Source of the DNA: Tautonia rosea
GTDB lineage: Bacteria > Planctomycetota > Planctomycetia > Isosphaerales > Isosphaeraceae
Reading direction: 5' to 3'
NCBI RefSeq assembly: GCF_012958305.1
Contig: NZ_JABBYO010000009.1
Coordinates: forward strand, 124,001-188,000
DNA length: 64,000 bases
In this document: positions 51,475-60,179 of the stretch, in pieces
Position numbering within the stretch: the first letter of the stretch is position 1
Layout: each line of letters begins with the position of its first letter
Position numbers and translations under genes: made by a program
Notes under the pieces: model-generated
The model's input: the letters and a program-made list of their open reading frames with translations, nothing else
What the model was told of the DNA's origin: nothing
Database searches by the model: none

Positions 51475-53262
51475 TCAATCGTCTCCTTGGCTCGCCGAGA
51501 GGGTTTCTTCAAGTTCTTCCTCGGACTCCTCATCGTCGCGGTTCGTCTGGCTCGCCTCGTAGGCTTCCTGGTCTTCGCGCCAGTGTCTCGCGAACTCGGC
51601 GTCGGATTCCATCGCTCGCTCGATCGAGAGGGTTTCCTTGTAATCCGTCGCGTCGGCGGTGATGGTCCAGCGCGCGGAAAGCCCCAGTTCTTCCACGGCC
51701 TCGCGAAGGTCGCGGAGCTTGACCCGGAAGAATTCCTTCCGCTTGTTCGCCTTGTTGACCTGGGCCGTCACGAACCGGCGGTGTAACGCCGCTTCCAGGG
51801 CGGGGGCGTCATCCGAGTAGATCATGGCGTGGATGTCGAAGGGGAACGGCACACTGGCCCCGCTGAGTTCCCGCACGCGATCGGTCGGCTCCAGGCGTCG
51901 GGTCAGGCCGATCTTGTAGACGTCGTCTCCGAACGAACCGATGTTGGAAATGATGTAGACGTGGCCACATTTGGTCTGCTGGGCCATCGAGATCGCTCGC
52001 TGATTCCTCGCCTCCGCCTCAAGGAACTTGGCGTTCAGATCTTCAAGCTGGGCCTCGTAGGCCGCTCGTTCCTGCTCGCTGGCCCGTTCCAGCTCCTGCC
52101 GAACCCGATCGATCGCCTGGTTGATGGCGGCTTCTTCCCTCTCGGCCTGCTTGATCGCGCGTTCGAATTCCTTGCGGGCTCGTTCCTCTTCCCGCATCTG
52201 CTCCCGGATGGCACGCTGCTCCTCGCGCTGGCGTTCTTTCACCCGTTGAACGGCCACGCCCCAGCGGAGTTCCTGGAGCCGGGCGTCGAGGTATTCTTCC
52301 TGGATCCGGGCACCCTTGAAGACCTCGCCGTTGTGATTGACGGTGGCGAAGGTGTCCTTGATCTCCTGGGCCATCTTCCCGTGATTGGCAGGCTTGATCC
52401 GGGCCAGGATGGAATCCACCTTGCCGTTGAAGGCGCTCAGGACGAAGCTGATCGCGTAGTCCCGCTTCCAGCCCTCGGGATAGTTGCAGTCGGCGGCCAG
52501 GTGCTGCTCCTGCATGATCCGGGTCCGCTCCCGAGCGAGCTTCAGCTTCTCCCCAGCCTCGTGGAAGGCGTACTCGTCAGCCAGCTCGTCGAGGAGGTGG
52601 TCGGAAGGGATTGCGGAGCTATCGACATAGCCGCTCATGGCGTTTTGAAGCGCCTGGTAGGCAGCGGCGTACTGATCGTGTTTCCGCTTCGCATCGAGGG
52701 CCTCGCCGGCGATTGCCTCGGCCCGCTTCTCGGCCTTCTGCCGAATCTCCAGGGCGTAGATACTGGCCCGCCGGAGCTGGTCGTCCACCTTGCCAACTTT
52801 CTCCTTGGCCTCCTTGCGCGCCTCGGAGGCGATCCGCTTCGCCTCCCGATTGGCCTCATCGACGAGGTTGCTCGACTTCAGCTCCGCAACCCGGAGGACT
52901 TCGCTCGCCTTCTCCGCATGTGCCTTGGCGTCTCGGAGGATCCTCTCTCTGACCCGTTCGGCCCGCTTGGCCGCCTCGTCGATGATCCGGGCCGCTTCCC
53001 GATTCGCCTGCTCGACTTTGGCAGCCGTGGCCCGCTCTTCCGCTTTCGCCCGTTCAATGACTCCGGGAATGTGGGCGAACCGGCTCAGTTTCGCCAACTC
53101 GTTCTTGAGGGATTCCAGTTCATCGCTCTGGTCCTCCTCCAACTCCGCGACATGATCGCTCAGCGCTGCATTCACCGTCTCCAGTTCACGCATCTTGAGG
53201 AAGCAGTAGAGGCTTACCCCAATCAGGGCCACGACAATCAATCCGGCGATGACGGGAAACAT
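51475..53262 (-). CDS. Membrane-anchored DUF4041 / T5orf172 (GIY-YIG-type) protein
   Basis: 595 residues. An N-terminal membrane helix (PVIAGLIVVALIGVSLYCFL) is followed by very long coiled coil (about 25-440, rich in Glu/Arg/Ala/Lys) with a DUF4041-like central part (MQEQHLAADCNYPEGWKRD; LARIKPANHGK; FKGARIQEEYLDARLQEL). The C-terminal T5orf172/GIY-YIG-type domain (about 440-530) reads GHVYIISN, VYKIGLTRRLEPTDRVRELSG, and ALHRRF. Such proteins occur in phages and bacteria; the nuclease activity is inferred from the fold. GGAG is 7 bases before the ATG. The tail is acidic and Glu-rich. Confidence 0.82.
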   Translation of the reverse strand: MFPVIAGLIVVALIGVSLYCFLKMRELETVNAALSDHVAELEEDQSDELESLKNELAKLSRFAHIPGVIERAKAEERATAAKVEQANREAARIIDEAAKRAERVRERILRDAKAHAEKASEVLRVAELKSSNLVDEANREAKRIASEARKEAKEKVGKVDDQLRRASIYALEIRQKAEKRAEAIAGEALDAKRKHDQYAAAYQALQNAMSGYVDSSAIPSDHLLDELADEYAFHEAGEKLKLARERTRIMQEQHLAADCNYPEGWKRDYAISFVLSAFNGKVDSILARIKPANHGKMAQEIKDTFATVNHNGEVFKGARIQEEYLDARLQELRWGVAVQRVKERQREEQRAIREQMREEERARKEFERAIKQAEREEAAINQAIDRVRQELERASEQERAAYEAQLEDLNAKFLEAEARNQRAISMAQQTKCGHVYIISNIGSFGDDVYKIGLTRRLEPTDRVRELSGASVPFPFDIHAMIYSDDAPALEAALHRRFVTAQVNKANKRKEFFRVKLRDLREAVEELGLSARWTITADATDYKETLSIERAMESDAEFARHWREDQEAYEASQTNRDDEESEEELEETLSASQGDD

Positions 53263-53453
53263 CGATGCACTCCAAATCGAGCGAGATTCAATCGAGCTAT
53301 TTCGGAATTAAGGCAAATTGACGTGCCTCGTGGCTAATGCACTCGCGACACACAATCACGCACTCAAAGTTATAAACTGACGGCGAAAGGATAGCTATAT
53401 GCTGGCAGAGCCCAAACGCATTGACACAAAGTCATCCAGTGCGGCAACCAACC

Positions 53454-54212
53454 TCAGCCCGAGGACGATTGCTGGATCACGCCTCGCTTCAAGGACTGGA
53501 GCATCACGCGGCCGGGGCCAGTGAGGCGGGTCATGAACAAGCCTTCGCCGCCGAAGAGGATCTTGGCGCAGCCGCCGACTCCCTGGATGTCGTAGTCGAT
53601 CGAGTCGGAGAAGGCGGCGAGGTTGCCGGAGCTCACGAGCAGGCGCTCGCCGCGGGCGAGCTCGCGGTCGTCAAAGTCCCCGCTGCCGTGGATCAACACA
53701 TGGCCGATGCCGGAGATTTTTTGCAGGAACAGGCCCGCGCCCCCGAAAAAGGCCGCCCCAGCGCGGCGGGCAATGGTAACGGTGATGTCGATCTGATCGC
53801 CCCAGGCGGCAAGGAACGAGCCTCGGGTGGCGATGATCGGACCGTGAGCAAGATCCCAGATGCCGATGCGACCGGGAGAGTTGGCCGCGAGCAGGACGGT
53901 GCCGGGGCGGTCGGCTTCGAGATAGGTCAGCGAGAGGCCTTCACCGGCAAGCGACCGCTTGACCGCGCCTCCAACGCCGCCGGGCACGCGAAGCCGCCAG
54001 CGAATGCCGTCGCTGTAGGCCATGATCGAGCCCTTGCTCGCCCAGACGACATCGCCAGGGGTCATTTCTAGCTGGGCTCGCTGAGCAATATCGCCGAGGA
54101 TCGTCAAGGGGACCGGGCCGAGTTCCCTGCGGATCGGTTCGGGGGCATCGGCGTCGGTGAGATCAAAGGGATCAGTGCGATCGAACGCGTCCGAATCGGG
54201 ATCATAAGGCAT
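53454..54212 (-). CDS. AIM24/TIGR00266-family protein
   Basis: 252 residues of the AIM24 fold, a tripled beta-strand repeat. Recognisable segments are LEMTPGDVVWASKGSIMAYSDGI, then GEGLSLTYLEADRPGTVLLAANSPGRI, GGAGLFLQKISGIGHVLIHGSGDF and LVSSGNLAAFSDSIDYDIQ ending with GGEGLFMTRLTGPGRVMLQSL. The fold is widespread, but its function in bacteria is unknown; the mitochondrial homologue supports inner-membrane structure. The ATG at 54212 has GAGG 9 bases upstream. The first 40 residues are acidic and specific to this copy. Confidence 0.85.
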   Translation of the reverse strand: MPYDPDSDAFDRTDPFDLTDADAPEPIRRELGPVPLTILGDIAQRAQLEMTPGDVVWASKGSIMAYSDGIRWRLRVPGGVGGAVKRSLAGEGLSLTYLEADRPGTVLLAANSPGRIGIWDLAHGPIIATRGSFLAAWGDQIDITVTIARRAGAAFFGGAGLFLQKISGIGHVLIHGSGDFDDRELARGERLLVSSGNLAAFSDSIDYDIQGVGGCAKILFGGEGLFMTRLTGPGRVMLQSLKRGVIQQSSSG

Positions 54213-54532
54213 GAGGATGCGCCTCGGGGCGGTGAGGTGCGAAGCGATCACGACACCGCGGGGCCTTGCGGTTCGGTCGAGGAGCCCGACCGCGTCACGG
54301 TCTCCAGTGAGCGATCGCCATGATGGAAGCGGACCGATCGAGCGTCAAGGGGCCGGACAACCCACCCGCGCAGACTGGAGACGCACGAGAAGAGACGATA
54401 AGTGATCCGGGGAGGTCGGCAGAAAAGGGCCGGGCAATCGGGGAAGGATGGGGGCGGTCGGCGATGCCGAGGAGCGATCGAGACAGCCGGGGCTCCGGCT
54501 GTCCCGATCGAGGAAACCGCTCCTGATCCGAA
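54213..54532. other. Intergenic region upstream of the AIM24 gene
   Basis: 320 bases between the AIM24 gene start and the small membrane gene. A hairpin at 54482-54503 is annotated separately. The possible 68-codon rightward frame in it has no ribosome site and is not supported. Confidence 0.4.
54482..54503 (-). terminator. Perfect 9-bp hairpin after the small membrane gene
   Basis: GACAGCCGG (54482-54490) and CCGGCTGTC (54495-54503) pair around GGCT, about 30 bases past the stop of the leftward small membrane protein gene. Confidence 0.65.
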
Positions 54533-54739
54533 TCAGAGTTCCGTCGAGCCGGTTTCCTCCAAGCCTCGGGTCTGCAGCGCGGCGATCCAGAAGATCGCGG
54601 CGCCCCCCGCAGTGAGCAACGCAATGACAATCCAGACATCCGTGGAGGCCATCGGGACGAGAGGAGAGGCCACCACGAAGAAAACGATGGTCAGCAGCGT
54701 CAGGATCGTCGCGACGATCATATTTTGTTTGAATTTCAT
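54533..54739 (-). CDS. Small two-helix membrane protein
   Basis: 68 residues with two hydrophobic helices: MIVATILTLLTIVFFVVASPL and VWIVIALLTAGGAAIFWIAAL. GGAGGGAG sits 8 bases before the ATG at 54739, a strong signal that decides the start. A short polar tail ends the protein. No family is recognised. The start is 26 bases after the stop of another short gene on the same strand. Confidence 0.7.
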   Translation of the reverse strand: MKFKQNMIVATILTLLTIVFFVVASPLVPMASTDVWIVIALLTAGGAAIFWIAALQTRGLEETGSTEL

Positions 54740-54765
54740 CGGACAATCTCCCTCCGGCAATAAGG

Positions 54766-54993
54766 TCAGGCATCGAAGCCCGGCGGCTTGGCCAGGGAAT
54801 CGAGCCTCAGGGAGGACCGGACGCGAATTTCGGGCCGAGTCAGGGCCGTCTCGATCGAGAACTCGGACCGAACTCGAGGAGCCTGGGGTGTCTCGCGGTT
54901 GTCAACAACCGTCCCGAAGCAGCAGTCACGAAGCAGCCGCCCGATCCCAAAGGACTGAGCGGCAGGGGCGGGTTGGCTGACGGAGGTTGACAC
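54766..54993 (-). CDS. Short hypothetical protein, first of a two-gene transcript
   Basis: 75 residues from a GTG at 54993 (AGAGAGG about 10 bases upstream). It is basic and Ser/Arg-rich with no membrane segment, and the sequence reads like a real but unrecognised protein. It lies just before the small membrane protein on the same strand. No homology is recognised, and a shadow of neighbouring sequence is possible. Confidence 0.42.
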   Translation of the reverse strand: MSTSVSQPAPAAQSFGIGRLLRDCCFGTVVDNRETPQAPRVRSEFSIETALTRPEIRVRSSLRLDSLAKPPGFDA

Positions 54994-55152
54994 CTTCGGT
55001 CTGCCTCTCTAGAGTTTACCGTTGGGCTCCGACGCGCCGAAAGTCTTCTGCCCGTCTGATCGCGTCGCCCGTCGCATCGTGGGCGCAAGGGATTGCGACC
55101 ATCCGAAAGAGCCGCCCTCGACCCGATCCGCTTGCCACAGCGAGACGGCCCG

Positions 55153-58100
55153 ATGCAGGATCGAACCCCAGAACATCCGAAACCCGAAGCATCGCCGTCG
55201 GCGACCGGAAGTTGGCCGGCCGGTCCATCTCCCGAGGAGGGGGGGGCCGGGGCCGAACTGTCGGCCGACGATGCGCCGACGGTGCGCCGGGCACCCTCGG
55301 GAAGCTCGGGGTCGGGCTCCGGTTCTGGCTCTGGCATGGGTTCGGCAATGGGCTCGGGGTCTCGGCTGGTGGTCGGCCCTGGTTCCGGGGGGGGCCTGGG
55401 ACGGGGCCCGATGGAGGTGGGGCTGCCGTCAAACGGCGACCGGCTGGACTCATTTGAGATTCAGCAGGCGATCGGCGTGGGAGGCATGGGGGCCGTTTTC
55501 CGGGCGCTCGACGTCCGGCTCGATCGGTTCGTGGCGCTGAAGGTCTTGCCCCCAGGCCAATCGCATGAGGCCGAAAACGTCCGGCGGTTTTATCAGGAAG
55601 GCCGCGCGGCGGCACGGCTCGATCACGAGAACATCGCCCGAGTGTTCACGATCGGGCAGGACAAGTCGCTTCATTATATTGCGTTCGAATATATTGACGG
55701 CACAACGATTCGCCAGCGCGTCGAGCAGCGTGGGCCGTTGCCGGTGTCTGAGGCGATCAACTTCACGCTCCAGATTGCCGGGGCCCTCGTTCATGCCTCG
55801 GAACGAGGTGTGGTGCACCGAGACATCAAGCCGTCAAACATCATCGTCACACCGCAAGGGCGGGCCAAGCTGGTCGATATGGGCCTGGCCCGTCGCTTCG
55901 AGCGCGAAGGGGCCGACGAGGGACTCACCCAGAGCAACATGACCCTCGGGACGTTCGACTACATCAGCCCCGAGCAAGCCCGCGACCCGCGATCGGTCGA
56001 TGTGCGGAGCGATCTGTATTCCCTCGGATGCACCATCTATCACATGCTCACTGGTCAGCCGCCCTTCCCAGGCGGCACCGTGCTGCAAAAGCTCTTGAGC
56101 CATCGGGAAGAACCGGCGCCCGATGTCCGGGTCCTCAATCCTTCGGTCCCGTCCGACCTTGCGGTGATCGTCCTGAAATTGATGGCGAAAGACCCGGACC
56201 GGCGGTATCAGACGCCCGAGCAACTGGTGCGGGATCTGCTCACCCTGGCCGGCGCGTTGGGGTTGCGGTCGATCAGCCCCGAGGGCCTGGTCTGGATCAA
56301 CGCCGCCCCGCGAGCCCCCGGCTGGGAACGGCACCTGTTCTGGGGATTGCCGGCAGGGGTCCTGCTCCTGGTCGTCGGGGTCTTGATCTGGGTCGGGCAA
56401 GATCGACCGACCAGTCCGGGTCTTCCAATGACGCCGGATGAGCTGATCGACTCGGTCGCCTCGTCGTCGTCGCTGAGTTCCTCCTCGTCGTCCTCCGGAA
56501 GCACGAGTGTTCCGAATCCCCTGATTGGCCCGGATCGAACTTCCCCGGCGGCTCCACCCGATCCGGCACGCTCGGCCGTGGTGCCGAACCGTGTGGACGA
56601 GGCAACCGGCCCGGCTCGCAAGATGGCCGAGACGCGCGAGCGTCGGGTCCGCTCCGATGAGGATCTGCGAATGGTCCTCCGCTCGGAGCCCCCCGGCTCG
56701 ACCATCGTGCTGGCAGACGATGGACCCTACCGCCTGGCTCCAGCCAGCGAGGGAGAGGCCCCGATTCGGGCCGAGGTGACGATTCGGGCCGCCGACGGCG
56801 CCCGGCCCGTGGTCGAGCTGGCGGCAACCGACGGCTTCTCCTCCTCGGCTCGGCCCTTGCTGCACTTTGTCGGCGGGCGGGTGACGATCGAGGGGCTGAC
56901 GTTCCAGCTCGGATCGGGAAGCGCCTCGACCGGCCCGGCCATCCAGGCCGAAGGGACCGCACTGACCCTGAGCCGCTGTTTTCTCCGGGGCTCGGGGCAG
57001 CCGGCAGCCCTGGAATTGATCGGCCCAAGTCCGGCAGCGTTGAACAGTGGCGACCCGGTCCCCGCAGCCATGCCCGTGGTGCTGGAAACCTGCACGATCG
57101 CTGGCGGCACCGTCGGCATCTCGTCGCGGGGTCTGATGACCCTGGGCCTGCGCGACTGTCTGGTCGCCGCTCGGGGACCGGCCGTCTGGTTCAACAACGC
57201 TCCACCTAGCCCGAACGCCTTCTCGTTCGATTTCGGAACCGAAATCGAACCGGCCCCGCAGGTCATTCAGCAGGTACCGGCCCGTCTCGTGCTTGATCAC
57301 GTGAGCATGCTTGCCGGCGCCGATCCCATTCTCCGATTCGCGGCGACCAATGCTCGGGTCGAGGTGTCCGACTCTCTCTTTGCCCCGACTCAGGAGCTCG
57401 ACCCCTTTGCCGCCGGTCCGCCGACCCTGGTGGCGATTGACGACCCCGACCGCTTGCACTGGATGGGCTTCGGCAACCTCTACGCGCGGATCGGTATCTT
57501 CCTCTGGCCCACGAACGACCCGAAGAGCCGACCGCGCGTCTTCGAGTTCGAAACCTGGGCCCGAAGTCCCTCGACCGCCGAGGCACGATCACGGTTCACG
57601 ACCGAGCACGTCTGGGCCGAGCCGGATCCGGCCGCCGCGCTGATCCGGGGGGAGATGACCGCCTCTCAGGCGTTCCGACCGACCGTCGCGGGGGTCTTTC
57701 CCGCCGACCGAACCCGTCCGGGACTGGGCTCCACGCTGGTGGGGGCCCGTCGCAGTCTCTCCGGCGCGATCGAGCCCGTCTTGCCGGCCACCGATCCGGT
57801 CACGGCCTCGACCAACACGGCCAGCCCGGCCCGGATCACCGGATTCGATACCGATCCGATGACCCCCGGCCCCATGGTCCTGATGCCCGAGGCTCCCGAC
57901 GAGCCCCCCCGCATCCAGAACGAGACCGGACCCTCGCGTCCCCGGCCCCTTGAGCCGGTCGAGGGCGAAGCACCGCCCATGCTCGCTCCCACGCTGGTCG
58001 GCCCTCTGCTCCCGCGTCCTGTTCTGGGAGAGGATCGGGGAGAAATGCCCCGCGTGACCGAGGTTCCCGAACCGACGATGCCGGAGACGGACGATGCTGA

Positions 58101-59346
58101 CGAGTTGATCATCCGGACGGCTTCGCAGTTCCAGGAGCAACTGAGAAACCTTGGTCCCAAGGGTGGAGTCCTTCGAATCGCCTCCGATGCGCGGCTCAAC
58201 CTGCCGAGCGGGATGCGCTCAGGTTCGGGAATCGTCGAGATCGAGGGAGAGCCCGGCGCGGATCGGCCGGTGCTGCGGCTGCGATCGTTGGAACCGGGTT
58301 TGGTGGGATCGGATGGCTGGTCGTTCCTGATGCGGGTTGAAGCTCAAGGCGAGCTGCAACTGAGGGGGATTGACCTGGTGCTTGACAGTGAATCGGTGGT
58401 GGGATCGACCCTGAGCCCTCGGGCAGCCTTCGGCCTCGATCCCGACGCCACGCTCGAACTGGTCGATTGCTCGGTCACGATCGACGGCCCGGTCAACTCG
58501 ACGGTCGTCCGGTTGCTTGCGGACGAACCGCCCGAGGATCCGATGGGCCCCGGCTTCGGCCGAATCCCGGGGACTCTGCCCTCGGAGGTCGAGGGCCCGG
58601 CCGCTCCTGCCGGTCTTCGAATTGTCGATAGCTTGATCCGAAGCGTCGGGAATCTCGTCGATGTGGCCCCCGACGCCCAGCTTGATGAGCTTCGGCTCTC
58701 GAACGTCGTGGCCTCGTGCGGCGGCAGCCTCGTCCTCGGCCACGGTCGATCGCCCGGTTTTACCGAACTCGACGCAACCGAGACGCGCTTGGCCCTTTCC
58801 CTGCGACGGGCAACCGTGGTCGCCCACGGGGGGATCGTTCGGCTCTCCAGCTCGGCCGATCAGCCGCTCCTGCCCCGGGCAGAAATCACGGCCCGGGAGT
58901 CGATTCTCGCCACCGGCCCCGATGGTGGGGCTCTGTTCCGGGTCGAGGGCCAGGGAGAGCTTGACGATCTGAGCGATCGCATCCGGATTGTGGAAAGCCG
59001 CGAAGTGGCCTATCACCGGATCGACGAATACCGCCGCGACCAGACGGCGCAGCCCGGTACGCTTCCCGTGGTGCTCGACCGCGACGAGTGGACGCTCTCC
59101 CTGGGCCGGACCGAAGCCGAGCCCCGCCACGGCGACATCGGCTTTCTTTCCCGACTGGGTCCCGAACGCGACCCCCGCACCATCGAACCCGAGGATGTTC
59201 GCCTCGACCCGGCCGGGGCCGCCGCCGACCTCGGCCCTGATCTTGACCGCATTCCCGATCCACCGCCTCCGTCGGCCGACCCCTCCCGGTCGCCGAGCGC
59301 CGAGGTGATCGAACGCCTTCGGCGGGCCTTCCCGAGCTTTCCCTAA
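55153..59346 (+). CDS. Giant Ser/Thr kinase-transmembrane-beta-helix fusion
   Basis: 1397 residues. A disordered N-terminus carries a Gly/Ser repeat (about 49-70) and leads to a full Ser/Thr kinase (about 100-365): glycine loop GVGGMGAVF, Lys130, Glu149, HRDIKPSN (Asp224, Lys226, Asn229) and a DMG in place of DFG (Asp242-Met-Gly244). One transmembrane helix (about 395-414) follows, then a Ser-rich linker. The outside part holds two right-handed beta-helix-like regions (about 505-830, with HFVGGRVTIEGLTFQL, and 975-1370, with GELQLRGIDLVLDSESV) separated by a Pro-rich hinge. It reads as a membrane sensor kinase with a polysaccharide-like binding surface. The TTG and ATG starts both lack a strong ribosome site; ATG 55153 is chosen. 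Confidence 0.85.
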   Translation: MQDRTPEHPKPEASPSATGSWPAGPSPEEGGAGAELSADDAPTVRRAPSGSSGSGSGSGSGMGSAMGSGSRLVVGPGSGGGLGRGPMEVGLPSNGDRLDSFEIQQAIGVGGMGAVFRALDVRLDRFVALKVLPPGQSHEAENVRRFYQEGRAAARLDHENIARVFTIGQDKSLHYIAFEYIDGTTIRQRVEQRGPLPVSEAINFTLQIAGALVHASERGVVHRDIKPSNIIVTPQGRAKLVDMGLARRFEREGADEGLTQSNMTLGTFDYISPEQARDPRSVDVRSDLYSLGCTIYHMLTGQPPFPGGTVLQKLLSHREEPAPDVRVLNPSVPSDLAVIVLKLMAKDPDRRYQTPEQLVRDLLTLAGALGLRSISPEGLVWINAAPRAPGWERHLFWGLPAGVLLLVVGVLIWVGQDRPTSPGLPMTPDELIDSVASSSSLSSSSSSSGSTSVPNPLIGPDRTSPAAPPDPARSAVVPNRVDEATGPARKMAETRERRVRSDEDLRMVLRSEPPGSTIVLADDGPYRLAPASEGEAPIRAEVTIRAADGARPVVELAATDGFSSSARPLLHFVGGRVTIEGLTFQLGSGSASTGPAIQAEGTALTLSRCFLRGSGQPAALELIGPSPAALNSGDPVPAAMPVVLETCTIAGGTVGISSRGLMTLGLRDCLVAARGPAVWFNNAPPSPNAFSFDFGTEIEPAPQVIQQVPARLVLDHVSMLAGADPILRFAATNARVEVSDSLFAPTQELDPFAAGPPTLVAIDDPDRLHWMGFGNLYARIGIFLWPTNDPKSRPRVFEFETWARSPSTAEARSRFTTEHVWAEPDPAAALIRGEMTASQAFRPTVAGVFPADRTRPGLGSTLVGARRSLSGAIEPVLPATDPVTASTNTASPARITGFDTDPMTPGPMVLMPEAPDEPPRIQNETGPSRPRPLEPVEGEAPPMLAPTLVGPLLPRPVLGEDRGEMPRVTEVPEPTMPETDDADELIIRTASQFQEQLRNLGPKGGVLRIASDARLNLPSGMRSGSGIVEIEGEPGADRPVLRLRSLEPGLVGSDGWSFLMRVEAQGELQLRGIDLVLDSESVVGSTLSPRAAFGLDPDATLELVDCSVTIDGPVNSTVVRLLADEPPEDPMGPGFGRIPGTLPSEVEGPAAPAGLRIVDSLIRSVGNLVDVAPDAQLDELRLSNVVASCGGSLVLGHGRSPGFTELDATETRLALSLRRATVVAHGGIVRLSSSADQPLLPRAEITARESILATGPDGGALFRVEGQGELDDLSDRIRIVESREVAYHRIDEYRRDQTAQPGTLPVVLDRDEWTLSLGRTEAEPRHGDIGFLSRLGPERDPRTIEPEDVRLDPAGAAADLGPDLDRIPDPPPPSADPSRSPSAEVIERLRRAFPSFP

Positions 59347-59377
59347 CGCTCGGACAGAAACCAGGCCAAGGTGAACC

Positions 59378-60094
59378 GTGACTCACACCGACAATCAGAA
59401 CCGGCCACCTCAGCGGTTCAACATCCGCCGCCTGGTTGTGGGCCTGATGGCCATGCCCGTCGTCTTCGGACTGCTGATGTTCCTGCCCGCCGGAACCTGG
59501 GCGTGGCCGAAGGGTTGGCTGTTCCTCCTGGTCGTCCTGACATCGTGGGTCGTCGTCTTCCTGATCCTCTGGAGGGTCAACCCTCAGGTTCTCATCGCCA
59601 GGAGCCAACCACAGGAGGGGGCGAAGCGATGGGACCGGATCCTCGTGGGGTTCTTCCTCTTCCCGGCCCTCGGGGCCATCCTCCCCGTCGCGGCGCTCGA
59701 CGACGCCCGGTTTCATTGGTTCCCGGTCCCGTGGTGGGTCTGCGGGATCGGCCACCTCCTCGTTCTGGCGGGAATGAGCCTGACAACCTGGGCGGAAGCC
59801 GTGAACATGTTTTTCGAGGTCCATGTCCGCATTCAACGTGATCGGGGTCACGTCGTCATCGACAGTGGCCCCTACGCGATGGTGCGTCACCCCGGATACG
59901 TGGGGGCCTGCCTCTTTGCGGCGGGAACGGCCCTCGCTTTGGGCTCGCTCTGGGCGCTGATCCCTGCCGGTGTGGCGTCGTTGCTGCTCGTCCTGCGAAC
60001 GCAGTGGGAAGACCAGACCCTGCAAGCCGAGTTGCCCGGGTACGAGGCCTACACCAGTCGGGTACGCCACAAGCTGATCCCGGGCATCTGGTAG
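59378..60094 (+). CDS. Isoprenylcysteine carboxyl methyltransferase-family membrane protein
   Basis: 238 residues, five or so membrane helices. The C-terminal signature matches the ICMT/PEMT family that methylates small substrates at membranes: GPYAMVRHPGYVGACLFAAGTALALGS, then RTQWEDQTLQAELPGYEAYTSRVRHKLIPGIW. The conserved RHPGY and the late EDQTL/LPGY residues are those that hold S-adenosylmethionine and the acceptor in related enzymes. GTG at 59378 has AAGG 6 bases before it. The natural acceptor in bacteria is unknown. It is convergent with rseP. Confidence 0.85.
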   Translation: MTHTDNQNRPPQRFNIRRLVVGLMAMPVVFGLLMFLPAGTWAWPKGWLFLLVVLTSWVVVFLILWRVNPQVLIARSQPQEGAKRWDRILVGFFLFPALGAILPVAALDDARFHWFPVPWWVCGIGHLLVLAGMSLTTWAEAVNMFFEVHVRIQRDRGHVVIDSGPYAMVRHPGYVGACLFAAGTALALGSLWALIPAGVASLLLVLRTQWEDQTLQAELPGYEAYTSRVRHKLIPGIW

Positions 60095-60179
60095 CGCTTC
60101 CCTGAATCGGGGGACCAGCCCCTCGAACACGCGGAGCAAGCCCCCTCCCCGAACATGCCACGCGGAAGCAAGCACCGCG

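Noticed and set aside
51829-53337. A 502-codon rightward frame opposite the DUF4041 gene
   Set aside because: It is the antisense shadow of the coiled-coil gene; its Leu/Asp/Gly-rich sequence has no start site and the leftward frame carries clear domain motifs.
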